Positions 52,907 through 60,720 of a stretch of DNA of 64,000 nucleotides are shown here, piece by piece. Positions within the stretch are counted from its first letter, which is position 1. Every line of letters begins with the position of its first letter. This DNA is from Candidatus Gastranaerophilales bacterium. Its GTDB lineage: Bacteria; Cyanobacteriota; Vampirovibrionia; Gastranaerophilales; Gastranaerophilaceae. The notes under the pieces are model-generated. The model worked only from the letters and a program-made list of their open reading frames with translations, searched no databases and had not been told where the DNA came from. The position numbers and the translations under genes are program-made. Location: the NCBI GenBank assembly GCA_944323165.1, contig CALURK010000006.1, forward strand, positions 1-64,000, given 5' to 3'.

Positions 52907-54645
52907 TCTACCTCCTGCAAACCCTTATGAACAACTGTTTCAAAAGTGTTTGTAAGTTTTGGTTGGTTATTGTAATTATTTTTACTATTTTCTTCTATAT
53001 CGTTTTGGATTTCAGCAGTTTTGTTTTTTCTAAGGCTTGTAATTAAGCTTTCAGTAAGCTTAGGCATATCCATAGCTTCTGTACAAACCTCTATGTAGCA
53101 CATTTTGTTCATAATTTGTGTAACTTTAAGTGCTTTGTCGAAATCATCTGCTGTAGTAACCTTTGTAGACCAAACATCCCCCTCGAAAACCCTTGCAAAT
53201 TTTGAATAATTCATTTGCATAATATCGTTGAAGCAATCATCTGGTGAATTGGAAAGTACTCTTTCAACAGTGTATCCTTTGTTGTTAAGAACAATAATAA
53301 CAGGTTTAACACCTCGTCTTAGCATATTTCCTATTTCCATTGCAGTAAGTTGATGAGAGCCTTCTCCTGTGACAAGAATAACTCTTGAATTAGGCTTTGC
53401 CATACAAACCCCAAGTGTAGCTGGTGTTGCCCAGCCGATAGAACCCCAAAGTGTTTGGGTTTGTAACTCTACATTGCTAGGTAATTTCATCGGAGCAATT
53501 CCTTGAGGTACAATACCTGTTTCAGCAAGAACTATATCATTTTCTTTTATGAACTCTTGCAATCTCGGATAAATATATTCAGATGTTAAAGCTTTTGGAG
53601 AAGCTTCTTTGTGTTCATAGCCTATTTGAGGCTTATCAGAAATTGTCATGTTTTTAGAATCTACAAGTTTGGTAACGGAGTCCAAAACGTCGCTCATCTT
53701 AACATTATTGAACCTTTGACCATCAACATAAGTATAAGTGCCGTAAATGGCTATGTGGTTATTAATTTTGTAAGGCAGGTGAAAACCAAAAGCATTTAAA
53801 TCCGTGTAAACAGGGCCAACCGCTATAAGACAGTCAGTTTCTTGTACATATTTTCCAGCGATAGGGTTTGCGAAATTTGCATAATACCCGCCCAAATATA
53901 AATCATAATCCATGTCTATTAGATTTGTTCCCATAAGGAAATTTGTTACAGGAATTCTTGTTTTTTCTACAAACTCTTTGTATTCGATTCTGGCATCAAA
54001 TCTTTTTACGAGTAAATCTCCTAAAATAACAGGATTTTTTGAGTTGTTAATTTTAGCAACAATTTTGTTGGTTACCAGTTTTAGAACTTCTTCATCACTA
54101 GACCAATCATAAGAAACTTCTTTGTCAGAAATTTCCATAAGCGCAATATCCAAAGGAATTGCAATATATACAGGTTTCTTTTCTTTAACAAAAGTTTTTA
54201 AAACCCTGTCAATTTCGATTTTGGCATTATCTCTGGTTAAGTAAGCACAAGCAGCTGTAAGAGGTTTATGTGCCTCATAGCAGGCATAATAGTTAACGTC
54301 TTGAAAATTGTGATGAACCATTGTTTTGTTTTCAATAGTTTTTGTAGCCGGAACTCCTACGATGCTAATTACCGGAACGTTTTCAGCATTGCTTCCTGCA
54401 ATAGCATTTATAGCACTAAGTTCTCCAACACCGTAAGTTGTAATAACTGCGCCGTATCCTCTCATTCTTGCGTAACCGTCCGCAGCGTATCCTGCATTAA
54501 GTTCATTTGTGCAGCCTATCCAATGAGTATTGGGATTTTTTTCTACTGCGTATAAAATGTTAAAATTATAATCTCCCGGCAGTCCAAAGAAATCATTGAT
54601 ACCGAGTTCTTCAAGCTTTTTGACTAAATATTCGGCTGTGTTCAT
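52903..54645 (-). CDS. Thiamine-diphosphate 2-oxoacid decarboxylase (pyruvate/indolepyruvate decarboxylase family)
   Basis: Non-oxidative decarboxylation of a 2-oxoacid to an aldehyde is the family reaction. It has NELNAGYAADGYAR with the cofactor-activating Glu48, the paired His HH (111-112), and VTGEGSHQLTAMEIGN then NNKGYTVE (454-461). The ThDP-Mg motif is GEGS, with Glu428 where Asp is usual. 580 residues from the ATG after GAGGGAAGAG. If pyruvate is the substrate, the cell could make acetaldehyde/ethanol. It is translationally coupled to gmk, an unusual pairing. Confidence 0.85.
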   Translation of the reverse strand: MNTAEYLVKKLEELGINDFFGLPGDYNFNILYAVEKNPNTHWIGCTNELNAGYAADGYARMRGYGAVITTYGVGELSAINAIAGSNAENVPVISIVGVPATKTIENKTMVHHNFQDVNYYACYEAHKPLTAACAYLTRDNAKIEIDRVLKTFVKEKKPVYIAIPLDIALMEISDKEVSYDWSSDEEVLKLVTNKIVAKINNSKNPVILGDLLVKRFDARIEYKEFVEKTRIPVTNFLMGTNLIDMDYDLYLGGYYANFANPIAGKYVQETDCLIAVGPVYTDLNAFGFHLPYKINNHIAIYGTYTYVDGQRFNNVKMSDVLDSVTKLVDSKNMTISDKPQIGYEHKEASPKALTSEYIYPRLQEFIKENDIVLAETGIVPQGIAPMKLPSNVELQTQTLWGSIGWATPATLGVCMAKPNSRVILVTGEGSHQLTAMEIGNMLRRGVKPVIIVLNNKGYTVERVLSNSPDDCFNDIMQMNYSKFARVFEGDVWSTKVTTADDFDKALKVTQIMNKMCYIEVCTEAMDMPKLTESLITSLRKNKTAEIQNDIEENSKNNYNNQPKLTNTFETVVHKGLQEVE

Positions 54646-54760
54646 TCTCTTCCCTCTCAATAATTGTGTTTATAATATCACAGTAAAATTTGCATTTCCA
54701 GTAAAATTTTTGTTAAGATTATGTTTGAATTATAATCGTGAATTATAGCGGGTGGAGATT

Positions 54761-55843
54761 ATGGATAAAGTATTATCAGATAAAATAAATATATTAAAGG
54801 CATTAGCAATAATTCTTGTGGTTTCTGGACATTTGGAATTTAGACTATTTAATATGTTCCCTCCATATTCGTTTCAGTTATCATTGTTCTTTTTTATATC
54901 AGGAATGCTTTTTAAAGATAAGTATTTAGATAATGTTGTAGAATTTATCAAGAGAAGAGTCAAGAGTTTATTAGTTTTGTATTTCATATATTCAGCTTTT
55001 TATTGCGTTGTTACAATTATTATAGCCAAGTTAACCGGCAAATTCTGGGGAATGGAATTAAGCTGGAAAAACTTTTTTATAACTCCGTTTCTTAACGGAC
55101 ATCAATTTGACTTGTCTTGTCCGATGTGGTTTGTGACACAGTTATTTATGACAATGATTACCTTCTTGTTTTTAGAAAGACAATTTCGGAATTTGAATAT
55201 CTGGGTAAAAACTGCAATATATACATTAATGGGTTTTGCAGCTATTCCTTTGTCAAAACTATTTCCGCTAACACCTGTATTTTTAGTGATAATAAGAACA
55301 ATGTTTTCTCTATTTTTTGTATATTTAGGACATCTGTATATAAGAAAAATTCACGGAAATTATAATATTTTTACCCCGAAAATTGCCGGAATAATATTTT
55401 GTATTCAAGCGATATTGTGGCATTTTAACAGAGATTTCGATCCTGAGCACGGAATAGGACTTAGTTATGTTCTTGTGTGGGCTCGTTTTGACAGTCAAAT
55501 AATTGTCCCAGTGTTAACAAGTATTACGGGAATCTGGTTTTCCCTACTGTTTATAAATGTTACTTATAATTACTTGAAGGATATTAAATTTCTTAAGCTT
55601 GTGGGTGAAAATACTTATCACATAATGGCAAACCACCTTTTCGTAATGTATTTAATAACAGCTGTGATATTTAAAATCAATGGTATACCGATAAGTGAAA
55701 GAAATTCGCACGATATATATTGGATTTTTAACCCTGTTCAGAATACATATTTGTATTTCGTGCTAACAATGCTGATAACGACATACAGTGGGGAACTTCT
55801 CAAATTGATTAAAAAACGTATTCTGATAGTTAAGGATTTTTAA
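54761..55843 (+). CDS. Acyltransferase family 3 membrane protein
   Basis: A multi-pass inner-membrane O-acyltransferase (about ten helices, 360 residues). The family signature ALAIILVVSGHLEF holds the conserved His (about 28). LFFFISGMLFKDKY and the later MWFVTQLFM segments fit the family (OafA/NodX/WecH type). It modifies a surface glycan or lipid; the acceptor is unknown. GGTGGAGATT precedes the ATG. Confidence 0.82.
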   Translation: MDKVLSDKINILKALAIILVVSGHLEFRLFNMFPPYSFQLSLFFFISGMLFKDKYLDNVVEFIKRRVKSLLVLYFIYSAFYCVVTIIIAKLTGKFWGMELSWKNFFITPFLNGHQFDLSCPMWFVTQLFMTMITFLFLERQFRNLNIWVKTAIYTLMGFAAIPLSKLFPLTPVFLVIIRTMFSLFFVYLGHLYIRKIHGNYNIFTPKIAGIIFCIQAILWHFNRDFDPEHGIGLSYVLVWARFDSQIIVPVLTSITGIWFSLLFINVTYNYLKDIKFLKLVGENTYHIMANHLFVMYLITAVIFKINGIPISERNSHDIYWIFNPVQNTYLYFVLTMLITTYSGELLKLIKKRILIVKDF

Positions 55844-55866
55844 GTGCAAAACTAAAACTTAACGGG

Positions 55867-55895
55867 TTTACACGGGACAGTATATATGTTATTAT
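55867..55895 (+). promoter_or_regulatory. Promoter of the prepilin pair
   Basis: TTTACA, 17 bp, TATTAT, leaving an untranslated leader of about 80 nt before the first prepilin gene. Confidence 0.55.
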
Positions 55896-55982
55896 ATAAT
55901 AGGGCTTGGTTTTGCTCCGCTGGAGTCATGTTTGTAAATAAGCAAGAGAATAAGTTACTAAAAACGAAAGGCAGATATCAAG

Positions 55983-56771
55983 ATGAAGAATAATAACAAG
56001 CGTGCTTTTACCTTAGCAGAAATGCTCATAACTATGTGTATTGTGGGTGTTTTAGCGGTTATAGTGTTGCCGGTATTGAACAATGTTTTCCCTAATCAAG
56101 AAAAAATGATGTTTAAAAAAGCATACTATCTTACAGAAAAGGTGGTTTCAGAGTTAGTAAATGATGAAGATTTATATCCTGAAATAGAAAATGATCAGCA
56201 AAAACCTTATTTGGGCAATACTGTAGAAGTTACATACAAGGGTAATAAGTACTCCGGGGATACAAAATTCTGTGAATTGTTTGCTGCAAGAGTTAATACC
56301 GCATCTGACATAGATTGTAGCTCTCATTCTTTTTCAAATAATAGTGTAGCCTCAAGCTATACATTTAAAACATCAGACGGTATTGTTTGGGATTTGCCAA
56401 TAAGTTCGTTTTCAAGTGAGACATCTCCTGCTGTTATTCAGATTGACGTAAATGGTGATAAGTTGCCAAATTGTACCAGCACGACTTTATCTGTTAAACC
56501 TGGTGGTACATTATCTGCACAACCGAGTGTTGGTGTTGGTGCTGGTGCTTATACGGGCTCTCAACAATACCAACAAGGCTATCAAACTCAATCTACCTCG
56601 ACAAGATATAACGTCCAAGGTACAACTTCTACGACAGGAAGTTCAAGTTCTTCTACAAGCTCTTGTAGCGAGCCGGATAGATTTTATATAAGTGTTTATC
56701 AAGATGGTCGAATATTAGTAGAGGGTGCAAAGGAACAAGAATATTTATATGACACAAAAGTTTCAGATTAA
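55983..56771 (+). CDS. Type IV prepilin-like protein
   Basis: A class III prepilin leader MKNNNKRA is followed by FTLAEMLITMCIVGVLAVIV, the hydrophobic N-terminal helix. The residue before the cleavage site is Ala rather than the usual Gly; Glu at mature position 5 is kept. The mature domain (about 240 residues) is Ser/Thr/Gly rich near its end (TSTTGSSSSSTSSCSEP), with several cysteines. It is a pilus or type II-like pseudopilus subunit. It overlaps the next prepilin gene by 23 nt. Confidence 0.85.
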   Translation: MKNNNKRAFTLAEMLITMCIVGVLAVIVLPVLNNVFPNQEKMMFKKAYYLTEKVVSELVNDEDLYPEIENDQQKPYLGNTVEVTYKGNKYSGDTKFCELFAARVNTASDIDCSSHSFSNNSVASSYTFKTSDGIVWDLPISSFSSETSPAVIQIDVNGDKLPNCTSTTLSVKPGGTLSAQPSVGVGAGAYTGSQQYQQGYQTQSTSTRYNVQGTTSTTGSSSSSTSSCSEPDRFYISVYQDGRILVEGAKEQEYLYDTKVSD

Positions 56772-57726
56772 TACAAAAAAACAAGGATTTACATTAATAG
56801 AGCTGCTTTGTGCTCTCGCTATAATTGGAATTTGTACAGCATTATCAATAGCGATACTGAAGCCTGCTCAAAAATCTACACTTAAGTACTTGTATATAAG
56901 CGCTTACCAAGCTCTGGACAGAGCGTATTACAATTCTTATGTAAAGGGCTTTGACCCGTTTTCGACCTTGCCGGATGAGAATGGAAGAACCCCTGTTTTT
57001 ACTGATACTCAAGATACAGGTGCGAAAACATTGTGTCAGGGGCTAACTTCTTTTATCAATACAACTACAAATGTGAAAACTAAAGATCAAGATTATAGCA
57101 GTACTTGTTCTGATACAAAGTTAACAAGTGAAATGGCTGATAACTTTGATAGTAGTAAAATTCAATTCACTGCAAATAACGGTATGAATTTTTATATAAG
57201 TAAAAAACTTTCGGTAGAAGATGAGTTAGAGTTTTATTTGGTATTTGTAGACGTGAATGGAGCACAACAACCAAACTCTATTGAATATACATATAATGAT
57301 GAAGAAAAGACAGAAGATGCAAAAATAGAGCCTGATATCTTTGCGTTTGCAATTCTTGACACTGGAAGAATTTGTCCAATAGGAATTCCTGAATATGATT
57401 CAAATATATTAACTGCTCGTATGGCTTATTTTGATAGTGCAGGAGATGTTGCATATACAAAAAAATCAATGCCTTACTACCAAGCAAAGGGAGCTGCTTG
57501 GGGGTATTATAATGAAGGAACAGATGATTATATTTATAATTTAGATGAGCCATATAGTGTGAATGATATAATAAGACGTGCAATAAATCCAAATAGTAAA
57601 ATTGTCAAAGACTTTCCTGTTTTAAGAGAAAAATCTCCTGTTGTTCTCTCAGCAGAAGCACCTTATAACTGTGCGGTACAGGATTTTGAATCTTGTTATA
57701 TTTTCTTGGATACTTATATTCCGTAG
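56749..57726 (+). CDS. Type IV prepilin-like protein
   Basis: Leader MTQKFQINTKKQG, then FTLIELLCALAIIGICTALS with the standard Gly/Phe cleavage site and Glu5. The mature part is about 310 residues, acidic, with cysteines (LCQGL, STCSD, NCAV..CYIF) that may pair. Its start lies inside the first prepilin gene. It is likely a minor pilin of the same fibre. Confidence 0.85.
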   Translation: MTQKFQINTKKQGFTLIELLCALAIIGICTALSIAILKPAQKSTLKYLYISAYQALDRAYYNSYVKGFDPFSTLPDENGRTPVFTDTQDTGAKTLCQGLTSFINTTTNVKTKDQDYSSTCSDTKLTSEMADNFDSSKIQFTANNGMNFYISKKLSVEDELEFYLVFVDVNGAQQPNSIEYTYNDEEKTEDAKIEPDIFAFAILDTGRICPIGIPEYDSNILTARMAYFDSAGDVAYTKKSMPYYQAKGAAWGYYNEGTDDYIYNLDEPYSVNDIIRRAINPNSKIVKDFPVLREKSPVVLSAEAPYNCAVQDFESCYIFLDTYIP

Positions 57727-57890
57727 TAATTTAAGTATTTCTAAAAAACTTTGTGTGGTGGAACTCCTCTTGGTTTTATTCAGTGCTCGGGAAATTAAGC
57801 TATCCGAACTAATTCCATTCCGTTGTGCCATTCGTCCGCAAATCCGCAGAACCAAATAAACTTTGCTTTGTTGGGGTTCTCTTCCTCTTA

Positions 57891-57926
57891 CAAAAAAATA
57901 CAGGAGCAAATCCTTATTTGCTCCTG
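57891..57926 (-). terminator. Terminator of the former tRNA-Lys
   Basis: CAGGAGCAAAT/ATTTGCTCCTG, an 11-bp perfect stem. On the minus strand TATTTTTTTG follows. Confidence 0.85.
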
Positions 57927-57931
57927 TATTT

Positions 57932-57973
57932 TGGGTGTGGTGGGACTCGAACCCACGACCAATTGATTAAGAG
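57932..57973 (-). pseudogene. 3' fragment of tRNA-Lys (CTT), probable attachment site
   Basis: The minus strand reads CTCTTAATCAATTGGTCGTG then GGTTCGAGTCCCACCACACC and CA. This is the anticodon loop (CTT), the 3' anticodon stem, variable loop, T arm and acceptor 3' strand. The 5' half is absent: upstream of the loop the sequence (CATTT) cannot pair. This is what remains when an element recombines in the anticodon loop of a tRNA gene and displaces the original 3' half. Confidence 0.75.
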
Positions 57974-58093
57974 AAATGTAAACCAAGGGGTAAAAGACTT
58001 ATCAATATTGCAATACAGCGATTGATATTTTTCACCGTGTGTCATTTGTGTGCAAGTAAATTTAATAACAATATGAATAAAAAACTATAATAA

Positions 58094-58381
58094 TTAATTA
58101 TTTTCTAATTCTGTTAATGTAAAATCTGAACCTAAATTATCAGCCAGTTCACTTAATAATTGAACTGGAGATATTCCCAATCCTTCAGCAATTTTCCAAA
58201 ATGTTGAGAGGTTTATATCCTTACAAACTCCATGCTCTGCTTCTCTCCATGTTGATTTAGACATAGAAGCTTCTGCTGAAATTGAGTAAATAGTTTTATT
58301 CTGATTTTGTCTATGCTTTTTAATAACCTCACCAAGAGTTTTTATTAGCTTTTCTCTATTATTTTCAACAAAATCTTGCAT
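58094..58381 (-). CDS. XRE-family helix-turn-helix regulator
   Basis: 95 residues. The HTH is TIYSISAEASMSKSTWREAE (about 30-49), followed by STFWKIAEGLGISPVQLL. It is the first gene after the tRNA-Lys fragment and is probably a regulator of the inserted element. It is divergent from the secreted nuclease-like gene. Confidence 0.85.
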   Translation of the reverse strand: MQDFVENNREKLIKTLGEVIKKHRQNQNKTIYSISAEASMSKSTWREAEHGVCKDINLSTFWKIAEGLGISPVQLLSELADNLGSDFTLTELENN

Positions 58382-58457
58382 AATTTAATTTTAGTGTTAA
58401 ATTGAGATTGCTAGATTGCTGTGGCAACCTAATAACGTAAGACTATTTTTTTTGATT

Positions 58458-58871
58458 ATGAGAAAATACTTTAAATACTATTATATAATTTTACTATTCA
58501 GCTATTTAGGGGTAAATATTGTTCTTGCTTCAGAAAACAAATATCCTGCTCATCTATATAAAGAAGCCGTTTATCAACATAGTTGGTGCCGTGCAAGGAA
58601 TGGTATTGAAGAGTATGAAAATAGTGACTTTACGAGAGTAGATTGCTTAACCTCTACACATGCCGTGGAATTTGACTTTGCTAAAAAATGGGCTGAAAGT
58701 ATAGGACAAGCTTTGCATTACCAGTTAATGACAGGAAAAAGGGCTAAGGTAGTATTAATATTAGAGAATCCGGCTAGAGAAATGGTTTATTACTATCGTG
58801 TAAAACGGTTAGCGGAAATTTATAATTTTGACATTGAATACATGACCCCTTGTGACTTAACTTTTAAGTAA
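58458..58871 (+). CDS. Secreted protein with nuclease-like motif (137 aa)
   Basis: The signal peptide/anchor is MRKYFKYYYIILLFSYLGVN, up to about residue 25. The core, FTRVDCLTSTHAVEFDFAKK (58-77) followed by WAESIGQALHY, carries D62, E71, D73, K76 and Q84-x3-Y88. These resemble the PD-(D/E)xK superfamily with a RecB-like QxxxY motif. The start at the second possible ATG removes a 14-residue extension without a ribosome site. An exported nuclease or effector is inference; a degraded non-catalytic domain is possible. Confidence 0.6.
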   Translation: MRKYFKYYYIILLFSYLGVNIVLASENKYPAHLYKEAVYQHSWCRARNGIEEYENSDFTRVDCLTSTHAVEFDFAKKWAESIGQALHYQLMTGKRAKVVLILENPAREMVYYYRVKRLAEIYNFDIEYMTPCDLTFK

Positions 58872-58930
58872 TTATGGTTGTAATTTTTAAAACTTCTATG
58901 TTATTATAAAACCTGTAAGGAGTGTGTATT

Positions 58931-59203
58931 ATGAAAATAGCAGGAGTTAATTATAGTACAAGTTTCAGACAGCCATCTTTTCAGGCTGTCAACCAGAAAT
59001 ATTTGAAATGGGCGGAAAAAGATTATAAAATAGTCAAAAATGTAAGCGGACATTTATTAGAATCTTTAACAGATGATGTAATATTATTTGGTGATATTTC
59101 TAAGCGTGATGCAATTGACACAATGAATGCCATTAGAAAGTTTGTTGATCAAGACAGTATGAAGGCATTTGAAAATAGATTAAAGGCTATAAAAAACTCT
59201 TAA
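58931..59203 (+). CDS. Tagged unknown protein (90 aa)
   Basis: It begins MKIAGVNYSTSFRQPSFQAV, with the lineage motif as PSFQA (15-19). The rest is helical (YLKWAEKDYKIVKNVSGHLL, DAIDTMNAIRKFV). AAGGAG at 8-nt spacing supports the start. Its end overlaps the convergent glycine-zipper gene by 4 nt. Function unknown. Confidence 0.65.
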   Translation: MKIAGVNYSTSFRQPSFQAVNQKYLKWAEKDYKIVKNVSGHLLESLTDDVILFGDISKRDAIDTMNAIRKFVDQDSMKAFENRLKAIKNS

Positions 59204-60048
59204 TCTATTAATTTAGATATATTATTTCCTGCGATAGCACCAAGTCCCATACCGACAAGTGAGCCAACTGGACCAAAGTATTTGGCACCAATTGCACCGC
59301 CATAACCTATACCAGCAATTGAGCTGGTTAAATTTATTGCAGATTTTGCTATAGCTTTTATTGCATTTTCGCCATCTGATATTTGTTTTATTAGATGTGC
59401 AGCTTCTAATCCTCCAAGGACAGCTGTGCCAATTTTTGTTGTTCTTGTCATTGCTCGGGCTGTTAATTCACCAAAAGAAGATTTTGATGTAAATTTATTT
59501 GCGTTTACATAAATGGGGTTTTGTTCTGTAGATGTAATATTTTTAATTGTTGTATCTAATAATTTTTCTTTAATATTAAATTTTTTTACAACAAAATCCT
59601 TCAATTTTGTATTCCATAATGTTGTATCATTTTTAAAAAGCCATTTTGCAAGTTTGGGGCAGGGGCTTGTCTTAGGGTTTACAAATTTATGTAAAAGTGT
59701 TCCTCTAAAAAATGAGAATGGGTGTTGTGCCACTTTATAATCATAAGATGGAGTAAATTTTTCACCGAGTGCAGAAGCTTTTATCTGTGCATAAGCTGAT
59801 TTCATATCTCTCCAATCCTCCGGTGCGTTAAGGACTGCTAGTGCAACAAGCCCCGTCGCTGGAACAAAATCGGAGTGTTCAACTTTATCCGGCACTCTCT
59901 CTATACGCCTAAAAGTTGGTATTATATCAAAGATTGAAGGCAGTTTATTTTCTTTATCGACAGCATCTTTTACTACCTCATAATCCTGTCGGATTTGAGG
60001 TAGTTTATCTATTTGGTTTTGATACATGATTGGATTAACTGTGCACAT
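59200..60048 (-). CDS. Unknown protein with C-terminal glycine-zipper segments (282 aa)
   Basis: The first 130 residues are soluble looking (DYEVVKDAVDKENKLPSIFD, VALAVLNAPEDWRDMKSAYA). The C-terminal 75 residues are hydrophobic and glycine rich: GTAVLGGLEAAHLI, then SSIAGIGYGGAIGAKYFGPV and GSLVGMGLGAIAGN, a glycine-zipper pattern as in pore-forming or membrane-inserting proteins. No signal peptide. A membrane-active or toxin-like role is speculation from the zipper only. Confidence 0.55.
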   Translation of the reverse strand: MCTVNPIMYQNQIDKLPQIRQDYEVVKDAVDKENKLPSIFDIIPTFRRIERVPDKVEHSDFVPATGLVALAVLNAPEDWRDMKSAYAQIKASALGEKFTPSYDYKVAQHPFSFFRGTLLHKFVNPKTSPCPKLAKWLFKNDTTLWNTKLKDFVVKKFNIKEKLLDTTIKNITSTEQNPIYVNANKFTSKSSFGELTARAMTRTTKIGTAVLGGLEAAHLIKQISDGENAIKAIAKSAINLTSSIAGIGYGGAIGAKYFGPVGSLVGMGLGAIAGNNISKLID

Positions 60049-60256
60049 TAAAATATAACCTTCAACACCTATATATATAAAGTTCTTATTTGTATAAAAA
60101 TTGCTCTATTTTATTAAAGTGTAATATTTCTTAACAAATCTAACATTTTAAGTAACAAAATATTATAATCAATATAAAGCTAGTAGCAAAAAATATTTTG
60201 ACGTACCTTAGTATAAATGTATCGAGAAAATCCTGTATCGTAATGGAAAGATTAAT

Positions 60257-60697
60257 ATGAATGTTATAAATTCTAATATTGCACATCAAAATTTAAAATT
60301 TAAAAAATTTCCTTATTATTCTAATTGTAATTTTAAGAAGCAGAATACACCGCAAGCAAAAGATGAATATACTACAGATAAAAACAAAAAAACAAACACA
60401 AAAACAAAAAATTTATGGAAATATATTGCGATAGGTTCTTTTATTTTAGCTCTTATAACTGATATAATTGTAGAGCGTAAAATTAGAATAGACGATAAAG
60501 CGAAAATCGAGACTTTAAAAAAAGAAAAGGAACTTGCAGATAAATTAATTAAAGATTTAGAAGAACAGTCAAAAAAGCTCGAAGAAGAAATAAAAAAGCA
60601 GAAAGAAGCAATTAAAAATATAAAAAAAGAAGGACAAGGAAATAACAACTCCAAACCACCTGGGATTGATGTTGAATCTACAAAAAATAGTAAATAA
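60257..60697 (+). CDS. Membrane-anchored coiled-coil protein (146 aa)
   Basis: A Lys/Asn-rich N-terminus (MNVINSNIAHQNLKFKKFPY, weak motif NLKFKK), one membrane helix (YIAIGSFILALITDIIV, about 55-71), then a Lys/Glu coiled coil (DDKAKIETLKKEKELADKLI onward) and a disordered tail. GGAAAGATTAAT before the ATG. It is convergent with the AAA+ operon across a shared terminator. Function unknown. Confidence 0.6.
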   Translation: MNVINSNIAHQNLKFKKFPYYSNCNFKKQNTPQAKDEYTTDKNKKTNTKTKNLWKYIAIGSFILALITDIIVERKIRIDDKAKIETLKKEKELADKLIKDLEEQSKKLEEEIKKQKEAIKNIKKEGQGNNNSKPPGIDVESTKNSK

Positions 60698-60720
60698 AAA
60701 GAGGTTTAAACCTCTTTTTA
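60696..60720. terminator. Bidirectional terminator
   Basis: AAAAAGAGGT-TTAA-ACCTCTTTTT. It ends both the coiled-coil gene and the AAA+ operon. Confidence 0.85.

Larger units (their letters stand above)
57727..58093. other. Gene-free junction region
   Basis: It holds the tRNA-Lys terminator and 3' fragment (listed separately). Left of it are about 170 bp without a convincing gene. On the minus strand this contains GTTCGGATAGCTTAATTTCC, similar to the ACGGATA repeats near 23 kb. Confidence 0.4.

Noticed and set aside
57825-58025. 66-aa plus-strand frame containing CGGTRTHDQLIK
   Set aside because: It is antisense to the tRNA-Lys fragment and not a real protein. It did help identify the tRNA remnant.
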